NCBI GenBank assembly: GCA_041745765.1
Contig: JBGTIH010000119.1
Coordinates: forward strand, 1-37,095
Source: JAHCHG01 sp041745765
GTDB taxonomy: Bacteria > Acidobacteriota > Blastocatellia > Pyrinomonadales > Pyrinomonadaceae
Direction: 5' to 3'
Length of the DNA: 37,095 nt
Position 1 is the first letter of the stretch. Every line of letters begins with the position of its first letter. A program made the translations under genes and the position numbers. Below the pieces are notes generated by a model that was not told the DNA's origin, ran no database searches, and saw only the letters and a program-made list of their open reading frames with translations. Positions 25,421 to 32,409 of the stretch are shown here, piece after piece.

Positions 25421-25665
25421 TGGAGACTTTTCATAGATTTCTTATTTTACTTGCCGGCATATTTTTATTCGGTATTGGAGTTTTGTTAGGGCTTTTGGAG
25501 TTGATCGCCATAATTGATCCGGTCGGAACTAAAATGGCGGACGATTCAGACCCTTTCGGCGATCCGCATATCCCTTGGTATGTTCACACAATTTATATTT
25601 TAATTACGATAAGCTGTTTTTTTCTTAGTTGGCTATTATTTCGCAGTATTGAAAAAACAAAATAA
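25420..25665 (+). CDS. Small two-helix membrane protein
   Basis: This 81-residue product starts with GTG overlapping the dioxygenase stop (TAGTG), so translation is coupled. It has two hydrophobic segments (residues 5-29 and 57-75) separated by an acidic loop (MADDSDPFGDPHIPW). No family is recognised. The next gene begins five bases after its stop, so it sits inside a three-gene unit. Because the overlap is tight and the hydrophobic pattern clean, it is probably real. Confidence 0.75.
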   Translation: METFHRFLILLAGIFLFGIGVLLGLLELIAIIDPVGTKMADDSDPFGDPHIPWYVHTIYILITISCFFLSWLLFRSIEKTK

Positions 25666-25669
25666 ATTT

Positions 25670-27211
25670 ATGAAAAACAATCGAAAAAAATCCGTGTTTA
25701 TCTGCGCAAATCTGTTGTTGATTTTGCTGCTTGTTTTAGGAATTTCCGCGCAGGAAAACCCTGATGCGCCGATTAAAGTAACATTCTTGCACGTTAATGA
25801 CGCATATCAATTTACGCCGGTCGAAGGCGGAAAACGCGGCGGACTGGCAAGACTTTTGACCATCAAAAAACAGGTCAAAGCCGAAAATCCGAACACGATC
25901 TTTACGCTCGGCGGCGATACGCTTTCGCCTTCGGTCGAAACTCTGACCTACAAAGGCGCGCAGATGATTGACGCGTGGAATGCCATTGGACTCGATTATT
26001 CGGTTTTCGGCAATCACGAATTCGATCTTAAAACGCCGGATTTATTAAAACGCATCGAAGAATCCAAATTCAGATGGCTCGGCGCGAATATCATTGATAC
26101 GAAAACGAAAAGAATCTTCGCCGACACGCCGAAATACGTCATCGTCGAATTTCCGGGCGGCATCAAGGTCGGGCTGATCGGTTTGCTTTTGCCAGAAACC
26201 AAACAAACATCAAGTATCGAAGCGCATCTGGAAGTTACGGATTATTGCGAAACGGCGAAAAAATACGTGCCGGAAATGCGCAAAGAAGGCGCGAATGCGG
26301 TCGTCGGTCTGACGCATCTTTTTATGGCGCAGGATAAAAAACTTACGGGCTGTGCCGATTTCGATCTGATCCTGGGCGGACATGAACATTCGCTTCTGCA
26401 ATCGAGCGCAAACGGCACGCCGATCTTTAAGATGACCGCCGATTCCCGCGAAATGGGACGTTTCGACCTGAGCTTTAACCGCCGTACGAAAAAACTCGAA
26501 AGCATTGATTGGGAAATAATTCCGATTAACGATCAAATACCGGACGCGCCCGAATTTGCGTGGGTTTTGGAAAAATACAAGGATATTCTGGAAAAACTTT
26601 CCGTTCCGGTCGGCAACACTTCGGTTGTTTTAGACGCGGGTTCGGCTTCAAACCGGACGCAGGAAACCAACGTCGGAAACTTTATCGCCGACACCTTCCG
26701 CAAGGCGACGCAAGCCGACATCGGCTTTGTCAACGGCGGTTCGATTCGCGCCGATTTAACCTATAATCCGGGAATTTTGACCAAACGCGACGTGCTTTCG
26801 ATGCTGCCGTTCGATAATGCGGTCGTCAAGATAGAAATTACCGGAAAAACTCTGCGCGAAGCTCTCGAACACGGCGTTGCTAGAAGCGCGGAAGACCCCG
26901 AACCGGGCAGATTTCCGCAAGTTTCGGGATTAACTTATAAATTCGACGCGTCACGTGCCGTCGGTTCGAGAATCATCGAAGCGAAGGTCGGCGGAATGCC
27001 GATAGACGATAATAAGACCTATACTTTGGCGACATCCTCGTTTTTGGCTTTGAGCGGCGGCGACGGCTACGTAATGTTCAAGGGCGCGAAACTTCTTATC
27101 AAACCCGAAGACGCGAAAAAAGATGCGGAAATTTTGGAAGAAGCGATCAAGAGTTCGCCTGATGAAACCATTTCGCCGAAAGTCGAAGGCAGAATTGTGA
27201 GAATTAAGTAA
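25670..27211 (+). CDS. Exported 5'-nucleotidase / cyclic phosphodiesterase family
   Basis: The protein has 513 residues from the ATG at 25670, which begins a signal peptide (MKNNRKKSVFICANLLLILL to GISAQ). A metallophosphatase domain has the metal-ligand motifs HVND (His41, Asp44), GGDTLSP (Asp83), FGNHEFD (Asn115-His116-Glu117) and GGHEHS. A C-terminal nucleotidase domain has NGGSIRADL and the substrate-binding region ending LALSGGDGY. Such enzymes (UshA/CpdB/NadN type) release phosphate and nucleosides from extracellular nucleotides. It is the third gene of the run with kynA. A TTG seven codons upstream was rejected because it would put Lys/Asn residues before the signal. Confidence 0.95.
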   Translation: MKNNRKKSVFICANLLLILLLVLGISAQENPDAPIKVTFLHVNDAYQFTPVEGGKRGGLARLLTIKKQVKAENPNTIFTLGGDTLSPSVETLTYKGAQMIDAWNAIGLDYSVFGNHEFDLKTPDLLKRIEESKFRWLGANIIDTKTKRIFADTPKYVIVEFPGGIKVGLIGLLLPETKQTSSIEAHLEVTDYCETAKKYVPEMRKEGANAVVGLTHLFMAQDKKLTGCADFDLILGGHEHSLLQSSANGTPIFKMTADSREMGRFDLSFNRRTKKLESIDWEIIPINDQIPDAPEFAWVLEKYKDILEKLSVPVGNTSVVLDAGSASNRTQETNVGNFIADTFRKATQADIGFVNGGSIRADLTYNPGILTKRDVLSMLPFDNAVVKIEITGKTLREALEHGVARSAEDPEPGRFPQVSGLTYKFDASRAVGSRIIEAKVGGMPIDDNKTYTLATSSFLALSGGDGYVMFKGAKLLIKPEDAKKDAEILEEAIKSSPDETISPKVEGRIVRIK

Positions 27212-27374
27212 ATTCAAATTTATTTCAATTTTCAGAAAAAATTCTCCCGTCTTATCGAAGATTTTTATTTTCAGCAGTTTAAAGCATTATTCTTAATCCG
27301 ATGCTTTTACCCAAGCTTCATTTTCCGAAACGATTTTTCTGGAAAACAGCGGTTATTTATAATCTCAAAAATAC

Positions 27375-27471
27375 AAGCACGAATGATATGATTGGGCGAA
27401 AGTCCAAACTCCTTTTGCAGGAAGCCGGAGATGTTTCATGTCCAGGTCGAAGGCTTAAATCATTCGTGCTT
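27375..27471. ncRNA. Candidate structured RNA or complex hairpin element
   Basis: A 13-bp perfect closing stem AAGCACGAATGAT (27375-27387) and its complement (27459-27471) encloses a three-part fold on the plus strand. A hairpin TTGGGC-GAAA-GTCCAA (27392-27407) has a GNRA tetraloop. A single-stranded stretch with CTCC (27409-27412) follows. Then a stem AAGCC/GGCTT (27422-27426 with 27452-27456) encloses a smaller hairpin GGAGATG-TTT-CATGTCC (27427-27443). CTCC could pair with GGAG (27427-27430) as an alternative or pseudoknot. It lies between the nucleotidase gene and a terminator. No known riboswitch or ribozyme consensus is recognised. A hairpin-type mobile repeat is the main alternative. 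Confidence 0.5.
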
Positions 27472-27510
27472 CTGATTTTCTATAAATTTGGGAGTTTATT
27501 GAAACAGAAA

Positions 27511-27542
27511 AAAAGGCGCGAAGATATTACCTTCGCGCCTTT
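27511..27542. terminator. Terminator between converging genes
   Basis: Twelve-base perfect arms AAAGGCGCGAAG (27512-27523) and CTTCGCGCCTTT (27531-27542) with a 7-nt loop. The minus strand has a long T-run after the stem, so it ends the 27570-28618 operon. On the plus strand it could also end the candidate RNA. Confidence 0.92.
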
Positions 27543-27569
27543 CGTTTGCGTAAATAGAAAAATCGAAAT

Positions 27570-28151
27570 TTATCCGATAAACATTTCGTCTTCGTGATAA
27601 ACGCGGTCAATTTGTTTAGGCGAAGGCGCAAATAAAACTTCCAGTCCTTTCTTTACGCCAGCCATAATCGCCGCGATTTCGCGCGCCGGTTCGACGACTT
27701 TTGCCTGAACAAAATCCGTTGTTGTAACGACCTGCATCTGCGTCCGGTCAATCGTTTGGCTGACCAGCGCGACCTTTTCCTTGGCTTCCTGCGTTGTCAT
27801 TCCGACGAGTTGTTTGATTTCGACAACTTCTTCCTTGATCAATCCGGCGGATTCCGAGAAATACTTCGTCGCCGTCGAAAGATTTTCCGAAATTTCGGTA
27901 AATTGGACGGAAATTTCCTTACCTTGTTCGCCGATGGCATTGACCTGCAACATCATAGGCTCGACCTTTTTCATCAAAGGTTCAACCTGCGCGATGATCG
28001 GATTTACCTTTTCTTCGAGGCGATTTACGGTATTGATTACACGTTTTATGATGATCGCTATGGCAATCAAAGCAATCGCCATCACGATAAACATTATGGC
28101 AATGACGATTGAAGAAACCATCATCCAAAATTGCGGTTCATTAACATTCAT
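27570..28151 (-). CDS. DUF948-like membrane coiled-coil protein
   Basis: One transmembrane helix (about residues 9-37, nearly all Ile/Ala/Met/Val) is followed by a long amphipathic coiled coil: EEKVNPIIAQVEPLMKKVEP and similar heptads, up to about residue 165. The C-terminal tail is short. The total is 193 residues. This plan, with the neighbour's YtxH motif, is that of paired envelope-stress or general-stress proteins of unknown biochemistry. It starts eight bases after the YtxH gene and shares its terminator, so they form one operon. Confidence 0.85.
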   Translation of the reverse strand: MNVNEPQFWMMVSSIVIAIMFIVMAIALIAIAIIIKRVINTVNRLEEKVNPIIAQVEPLMKKVEPMMLQVNAIGEQGKEISVQFTEISENLSTATKYFSESAGLIKEEVVEIKQLVGMTTQEAKEKVALVSQTIDRTQMQVVTTTDFVQAKVVEPAREIAAIMAGVKKGLEVLFAPSPKQIDRVYHEDEMFIG

Positions 28152-28159
28152 AACTCAAA

Positions 28160-28618
28160 TTATTTTTCCGATTCTTTCGGCACGTCTAAAATCTTATCTT
28201 CAACCGGATAACTCGGACGACCTTCGACAATTGATTTTACTTCATTGCGCTGTTTTTCTTCGCCGTACGCCTGCTTTCCGGCTTCGATTGCGGCGGAAAA
28301 AGGATTTGCCGTTTGAGCGGCGACGGACTTTGCCTTCTCGCCTAATTCACCGGCTTTTTCCTGCGCTGTATGATAAATTTCGTTGGCTTTTTCACGCGTT
28401 ACTTCGTAATAATCTCCGGCGCGTTCGCCGACTAAAGCCGCCGTCTCTTTGCCTTTTTCAATGCCTTTGCGGGTTACGTCGGCAATATCGCCGCGCAGTT
28501 CGTGTCCCGATTTCGGCGCAAAAAGCAACGCCAAAGCCGCGCCGATTCCGCCGCCGATCAATAAATAAGTTAATTTCGTAGTTGCACTCGCTTCTTCTCT
28601 TTCGTATTCGTATTTCAT
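28160..28618 (-). CDS. YtxH-domain protein
   Basis: The first half has the YtxH signature: a short glycine-rich transmembrane helix (LIGGGIGAALALLFAPKSGHE), with the typical APKSGxE(L) motif, then a charged helical stretch. Repeated AxEKAGE segments (residues 60-105) form a coiled coil as in late-embryogenesis-abundant-like proteins. It has 152 residues. An AGGAG ribosome site precedes the ATG. It is the first gene of the two-gene operon with the coiled-coil membrane protein. YtxH relatives are induced by general stress in other bacteria; regulation here cannot be read. Confidence 0.92.
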   Translation of the reverse strand: MKYEYEREEASATTKLTYLLIGGGIGAALALLFAPKSGHELRGDIADVTRKGIEKGKETAALVGERAGDYYEVTREKANEIYHTAQEKAGELGEKAKSVAAQTANPFSAAIEAGKQAYGEEKQRNEVKSIVEGRPSYPVEDKILDVPKESEK

Positions 28619-28721
28619 AAATTTGTTCTCCTAATCAAAGCAGATTTCTCTGCAAAAATAAATCTAAATGTTTTATGTAATTGAATATAACAGATTTGAA
28701 GCGGCAAGGGCAATGGAAAGT

Positions 28722-28904
28722 TTAAAGGTGGAAAAGTAGAAAAGTGAAAATTTTCAAAATCAAAATTATTCGATGAAACTAAATTCAGTTCAAAATTACT
28801 ACATCCTATAATTATTGTGAATCAAAAATCGAAAGATAAACTAAACAAAACTTTTCTACTTTTTCATTCTTTCACTTTTCTACTCTTTCACTTTTTCACT
28901 TTTT
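28722..28904. repeat. A/G-rich inverted repeat flanking the prmC 3' end
   Basis: Left words GAAAAGTAGAAAAGTGAAAA (28731-28750) and right words TTTCACTTTTCTACTCTTTC (about 28870-28889) are related as inverted copies. Between them is about 110 bases of AT-rich DNA without a gene. The right arm overlaps the last codons of prmC and provides its stop. Confidence 0.75.
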
Positions 28905-29809
28905 CGAGCCTTGACCGTTCGCGGAATATTTTGCAGATCGGGCAGAATCTCAACCGTTTCCCAGCTTTCCGTCGAAAACATTTTCTCGACCGTGTCAGCT
29001 TGATTGATACCGATTTCCATTAAAAGAACACTGTTCGGCTTTAGAAAATCGGGCGATTTTTCGACAATTTTTCTAATAATCGTAAGCCCGTCTTTGCCGT
29101 CGGTCAAAGCATTTTGCGGATCGAAATTTCTGACTTCCGGCTGAAGATTTTCAAAATCGGCTTGCGGAATATACGGCGGATTGGAAACGATCAGATCGAA
29201 TAAAAAATCGTACCGCCGCCGCTGTCCCGGCGACTGTCGTGAGAGCATCTCGCTCTCACGTATATTTTCAAAAACATCCGATTTTTCCAAAATTAATCTA
29301 TCTGAAATGCAGTGAAATTTAGCATTTTCTTCGGCGATTTCGAGAGCCTTTTCCGAAATATCAAGCCCGATTGCCGTTGCCGTTTTTACTTCATTTAATA
29401 TCGAAACGGAGATACAACCCGAACCGATGCCGATTTCGCAAAAGCGCGGATTTTTCATTTCGCGCAAAATTTTAATCGCATTTTCAACGATTATTTCCGT
29501 TTCGTGGCGCGGAATAAGGACGTCTTTCGTTACAAAAAACTCCAGCCCGTAAAATTCCTGAATTCCTGTAATATGCTGAAAAGGCTCACGGCTGGCGCGT
29601 CTTTCAAGAAAGCTTAAAAAACGTGTTTCTTCTTTATTTGAAAGCCGGTAATCTGAATGCGCGATGAGAAAAGTTTTGTCTTTTTGCAGCGAAAACGCGA
29701 GCAAGGACGCGGCTTCGCGGCGCGGCTGGGCGATGCCGTTTTGCTCTAAAATATAAGCCGCTTTTTTGAGAATTTCGGAAATATTCACATTTGTTTTTTG
29801 TAAACGCAT
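28880..29809 (-). CDS. prmC: Peptide chain release factor N5-glutamine methyltransferase
   Basis: PrmC (HemK) methylates the GGQ glutamine of release factors RF1 and RF2. The N-terminal helical domain (residues 5-90) is followed by a Rossmann methyltransferase domain. SAM motif EIGIGSGCIS lies at 125-134, and the substrate motif NPPY at 210-213. The start at 29809 is chosen over an ATG 27 bases upstream, because those extra codons lie in a palindromic repeat. At 309 residues it is about 20-30 longer than usual. Residues ~183-203 (IRESEMLSRQSPGQRRRYDF) are extra and carry a perfect DNA palindrome. The last residues (KSEKVKE) are encoded by another repeat. Confidence 0.96.
   Translation of the reverse strand: MRLQKTNVNISEILKKAAYILEQNGIAQPRREAASLLAFSLQKDKTFLIAHSDYRLSNKEETRFLSFLERRASREPFQHITGIQEFYGLEFFVTKDVLIPRHETEIIVENAIKILREMKNPRFCEIGIGSGCISVSILNEVKTATAIGLDISEKALEIAEENAKFHCISDRLILEKSDVFENIRESEMLSRQSPGQRRRYDFLFDLIVSNPPYIPQADFENLQPEVRNFDPQNALTDGKDGLTIIRKIVEKSPDFLKPNSVLLMEIGINQADTVEKMFSTESWETVEILPDLQNIPRTVKARKSEKVKE
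29238..29260. repeat. Short palindrome inside prmC
   Basis: CGTGAGAGC (29238-29246) pairs perfectly with GCTCTCACG (29252-29260) with a 5-nt loop, inside an in-frame extra segment of prmC. The CGTGA/TCACG ends match the cores of the elements at 4214 and 31024. Confidence 0.85.
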
Positions 29810-29814
29810 GTTTA

Positions 29815-29884
29815 GAGTCCATGCTTTAGCGTGCATTTCCGCCAGCGAAGCGCGGCGGAAAAAGCCGTCTAAAGATGGAACTCC
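29815..29884. repeat. 70-bp REP-like nested palindrome upstream of prmC
   Basis: Outer arms GAGTCCATGCTTTAGCGTGC (29815-29834) and GCCGTCTAAAGATGGAACTC (29864-29883) are imperfect complements. Inner arms TTTCCGCC (29836-29843) and GGCGGAAA (29854-29861) are perfect. It lies between the methyltransferase stop and the prmC start, and its left end creates a spurious upstream ATG. Confidence 0.85.
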
Positions 29885-29893
29885 AAACGCTTT

Positions 29894-30670
29894 CTACAAT
29901 TTAACCGCTTTTGTCGCAATAAATGTCGGCGCGTATTTATTTAAAAGTCTGGCTTCGTCCGTCCACCAATCTTCATAAAATCCGGCGATCAAAAATCCGG
30001 CTTCGATCTGTCCGCCGATCTGCGCGTCCAATGAATGACTGAATTCAAACGGTTCGTTTTTCTCGATTTTTTTCTTTTTCTCGTCTTCGCTTAAGGCTTC
30101 CGCATCCGAATACGGCAATTTGTGTACCAATTTCAAAACGCCTTCGTTTTCTTCCGCTTCGAAGTCATACATATAAATAAAAGGCTGATTAAATGCCGAA
30201 AGTAAAACGCCTTGCGGGCGCAAAACTCTGTAACATTCATTCCAGATCGGCTGAAGGCGTTCCATAAAACAATTCGAGCAAGGATGAAAGATCAGATCAA
30301 AACTTTCATCCGCAAACCGCGACAAATCCGCCGCGTCGCCGTGTTCGATCCGAATTTCGAGATTATCTCTTTCCGCGACAAATTTGTCTTTTTCAAGCTG
30401 TTTTCTGGACGCGTCAAAAGACGTAACATTTGCTCCGGCAGCCGCTAAAATCGGTACTTGCTGACCGCCGCCAGACGCGAGACACAAAATATCTTTGCCC
30501 TTTACGTCGCCGAACCAATCGCGCGGAGTCGGCTTGATCGGCGTTAGAATAATTTCCCAAATCCCGTTTCGCGCTTTTTCGATCTCTTCGCTCGAAACCG
30601 GAATGCTCCATTCGATATTTTCATCGGCTAATTTATCCCAAGCCGCGCTGTTATGTTCTACGATTTTCAT
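29894..30670 (-). CDS. SAM-dependent methyltransferase, class I
   Basis: The 258-residue protein starts at 30670, where MKIVEHNSAAWDKLADENIE begins; a longer frame to 30736 would overlap the upstream gene needlessly. Motif I is DILCLASGGGQQ (60-71). This is followed by the motif II acid in SFDAS, then SFDLIFHPCSNCF and the late YRVLRPQGVLLSAFN strand, all as in methyltransferase type 11 enzymes. The substrate is unknown. Its ATG overlaps the preceding gene's stop (ATGA), so the two are coupled. A 60-base copy of its 5' end lies upstream of that gene. Confidence 0.92.
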   Translation of the reverse strand: MKIVEHNSAAWDKLADENIEWSIPVSSEEIEKARNGIWEIILTPIKPTPRDWFGDVKGKDILCLASGGGQQVPILAAAGANVTSFDASRKQLEKDKFVAERDNLEIRIEHGDAADLSRFADESFDLIFHPCSNCFMERLQPIWNECYRVLRPQGVLLSAFNQPFIYMYDFEAEENEGVLKLVHKLPYSDAEALSEDEKKKKIEKNEPFEFSHSLDAQIGGQIEAGFLIAGFYEDWWTDEARLLNKYAPTFIATKAVKL

Positions 30671-31353
30671 AAAAATTTTTCTCTGTGCAAAATTTCGGCA
30701 AGTTTTGTCTTCGAGTCGGATAACCACATAATACATTCTTCCGGATTTACCATTATTCCGTCATCAGCTATTTCAATAAAACTCTCCGGTATCCAGCTCA
30801 CTAAATATTTTGAATGGCATTCATCAAATAATGTATAACCCTCAGGCAAATCATCTTCAAAGTATCCAACCCAGGTATCCCAGGGCGGAATATTGTAATC
30901 ATCAAAGAAACCGTCTGTACTAAGTTCAGCCGCACCATCCCACAAAGTGTTTTCAGGAAAAAAAACCATTAATTTGCCATTCCCTAAATTTTCAGAGCAA
31001 TTTAAGTTTGAGTTTACGGGGTTTTTCTGCGATCTTCGGCGCCTCTCTCGTGAAATATTTCTCTCACGCACACCATCCGCCGAAGATCGCAGAAAGAAAA
31101 CCGAATCCAATAATTTTCCAAACACTGATCTAAAATCTGCTCCAGGCATTGTAATTTCCTGATCTTCGGATTTAACACGAAAGGCTCTGTTGCTAATAAC
31201 ACTTTCCGCAATGGCAAATCTGCTTTCTTCAAAGATTGGCGGTCTCAATTCTTCACTGCGAAAACAATTTTTAGGATTGGAAACATCTGCTCTGCGAGAA
31301 CACCACAAAATGGTTTCCGCCAAGCTTTTCTTAAATTCTTCTAAATTTTTCAT
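30667..31353 (-). CDS. Unknown protein with an in-frame palindromic insertion
   Basis: The 228-residue product is not recognised. The N-terminal part (FKKSLAETILWCSRR, then SESVISNRAF) and C-terminal part (IPPWDTWVGYFEDDLPEGYT, then WIPESFIEIADDGIMVNPEE) are acidic and aromatic, reminiscent of SMI1/KNR4-type or other immunity-like proteins; that is only an impression. Residues 87-110 (FLRSSADGVRERNISRERRR and on) are a very basic block encoded exactly by a 72-bp palindromic element. The gene starts right after a 60-base remnant of a methyltransferase 5' end and ends overlapping the intact methyltransferase gene by four bases. Confidence 0.85.
   Translation of the reverse strand: MKNLEEFKKSLAETILWCSRRADVSNPKNCFRSEELRPPIFEESRFAIAESVISNRAFRVKSEDQEITMPGADFRSVFGKLLDSVFFLRSSADGVRERNISRERRRRSQKNPVNSNLNCSENLGNGKLMVFFPENTLWDGAAELSTDGFFDDYNIPPWDTWVGYFEDDLPEGYTLFDECHSKYLVSWIPESFIEIADDGIMVNPEECIMWLSDSKTKLAEILHREKFL
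31024..31095. repeat. 72-bp palindromic element inserted in frame
   Basis: Perfect 18-bp arms TTTCTGCGATCTTCGGCG (31024-31041) and its complement (31078-31095) enclose an inner core at 31049-31068. It is exactly 24 codons long and keeps the reading frame of the gene on the minus strand. Confidence 0.95.
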
Positions 31354-31413
31354 CTCGATATTTTCATCGGCTAATTTATCTCAGGTTGCACTGTTTTGTT
31401 CAAAAATATTCAT
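31354..31413 (-). pseudogene. Vestigial 5' end of a methyltransferase gene
   Basis: Twenty codons read MNIFEQNSAT-stop-DKLADENIE, against MKIVEHNSAAWDKLADENIE in the intact gene at 30670. The Trp codon is now TGA. A 26-base block (31355-31380) is identical to 30612-30637. The remnant ends precisely where the unknown gene's ATG begins. Confidence 0.88.
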
Positions 31414-31448
31414 AAAAAAAATGGGCAGACTTTTGCTAAAATCTGCCC
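31414..31448 (-). terminator. Terminator after carbonic anhydrase
   Basis: On the minus strand, a stem GGGCAGA/TCTGCCC (31423-31429 with 31442-31448), extended by TTTT/AAAA inside, is followed by eight T residues (31414-31421). It lies 22 bases after the stop at 31470. Confidence 0.92.
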
Positions 31449-31469
31449 GTGTCATAATCTAAAATAATT

Positions 31470-32333
31470 TTAAGAAAGATGTGTGCGCCACGAATGGTTT
31501 TCATAATCGGCTTGTGCAACTCGCAAATCTTCGTCTGTTTCAAAAAAATCGACCGCACCGCTCGTAATTTCATAAAACGCACCGATCACGGCGATTCTAT
31601 TCGAGGCAATTGCGTTCTGGATAAATTTAACTTTCTTCAAATTCTGCACTTGCTGGCGCACATTGGCGATTACGGCTTCGCGCATTCGCGCTTTGTCGTC
31701 GCGGATTTGCGGGATTTTTGCAATAGACGGCACGATTTCATTTAAAATAAATTGAATGTTTTCCGTTTCGCGGGCGCGTTCCGCCGGCGATAAAAATGCG
31801 GCTTTGACCGCGCCGCAGCCTTCGTGTCCCATTACGACGATGACGTGTGTTTTCAAATGTCCGACTCCGTATTCGATTGTTCCGAGTGTGCTTTTATCTA
31901 CAACATTTCCGGCAACACGCGTAATGAAAAGACTTCCCAAACCTTGATCGAAAACAATTTCGGTCGGCACGCGGCTGTCCGAACAACTCAGAACGACGGC
32001 AAACGGCGTTTGCCCCAAAATCTGTGCGCGGCGTTCGGCGGCGGAAAGTTCCGGTCTTTGCGCCGAACCGCCGAAAAATCTGGCGTTTCCTGTTTTCAGA
32101 GCGCGAATCGCTTCCTGCGGATTATTCGCAATCGGATCGCGAAGTTGAGCCATTTCTTCCATCGTCGCGCCGCGTTTGATCGCGTCGCTGATACGCTCAT
32201 TTTCCAAAAGCGGATCAATCGTCGGAGTCGGCTGCGCCACTTGTCCTTTAACCGCCGCGCCCGTCAAAGCAATGCCGCCGAGAGCCAAAAAACCCTTACA
32301 AATATCTCTTCTTCCTAATTTTTTTTCTGTCAT
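31470..32333 (-). CDS. Beta-class carbonic anhydrase with Tat signal
   Basis: It interconverts CO2 and bicarbonate with zinc. The zinc ligands are visible: Cys117 in SCSDSR, His170 and Cys173 in GHEGCGAV. Asp119 and Arg121 form the catalytic dyad of the family. The N-terminus has a twin-arginine signal (GRRDICKGFLALGG, residues 7-20), which implies export of the folded enzyme; beta enzymes are often cytoplasmic. A linker with PTPTID and helices to residue 75 precedes the domain. It is 287 residues. It is monocistronic, with a terminator downstream. Confidence 0.95.
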   Translation of the reverse strand: MTEKKLGRRDICKGFLALGGIALTGAAVKGQVAQPTPTIDPLLENERISDAIKRGATMEEMAQLRDPIANNPQEAIRALKTGNARFFGGSAQRPELSAAERRAQILGQTPFAVVLSCSDSRVPTEIVFDQGLGSLFITRVAGNVVDKSTLGTIEYGVGHLKTHVIVVMGHEGCGAVKAAFLSPAERARETENIQFILNEIVPSIAKIPQIRDDKARMREAVIANVRQQVQNLKKVKFIQNAIASNRIAVIGAFYEITSGAVDFFETDEDLRVAQADYENHSWRTHLS

Positions 32334-32409
32334 AATTATTCTCCCTTTATTCGAAAGTTTTGAATTTCAATCATACCAACTATTTCGACAAATGTTAAAA
32401 AATGGATTC

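Noticed and set aside
27301..27597. A 98-residue plus-strand reading frame after the nucleotidase gene
   Set aside because: It runs through the structured-RNA candidate and a terminator, has no ribosome site and a low-complexity basic composition; the DNA is better explained by RNA structure.
29810..29836. Upstream ATG for prmC (nine extra codons)
   Set aside because: The codons derive from a palindromic repeat, and PrmC proteins start near MRLQKT.
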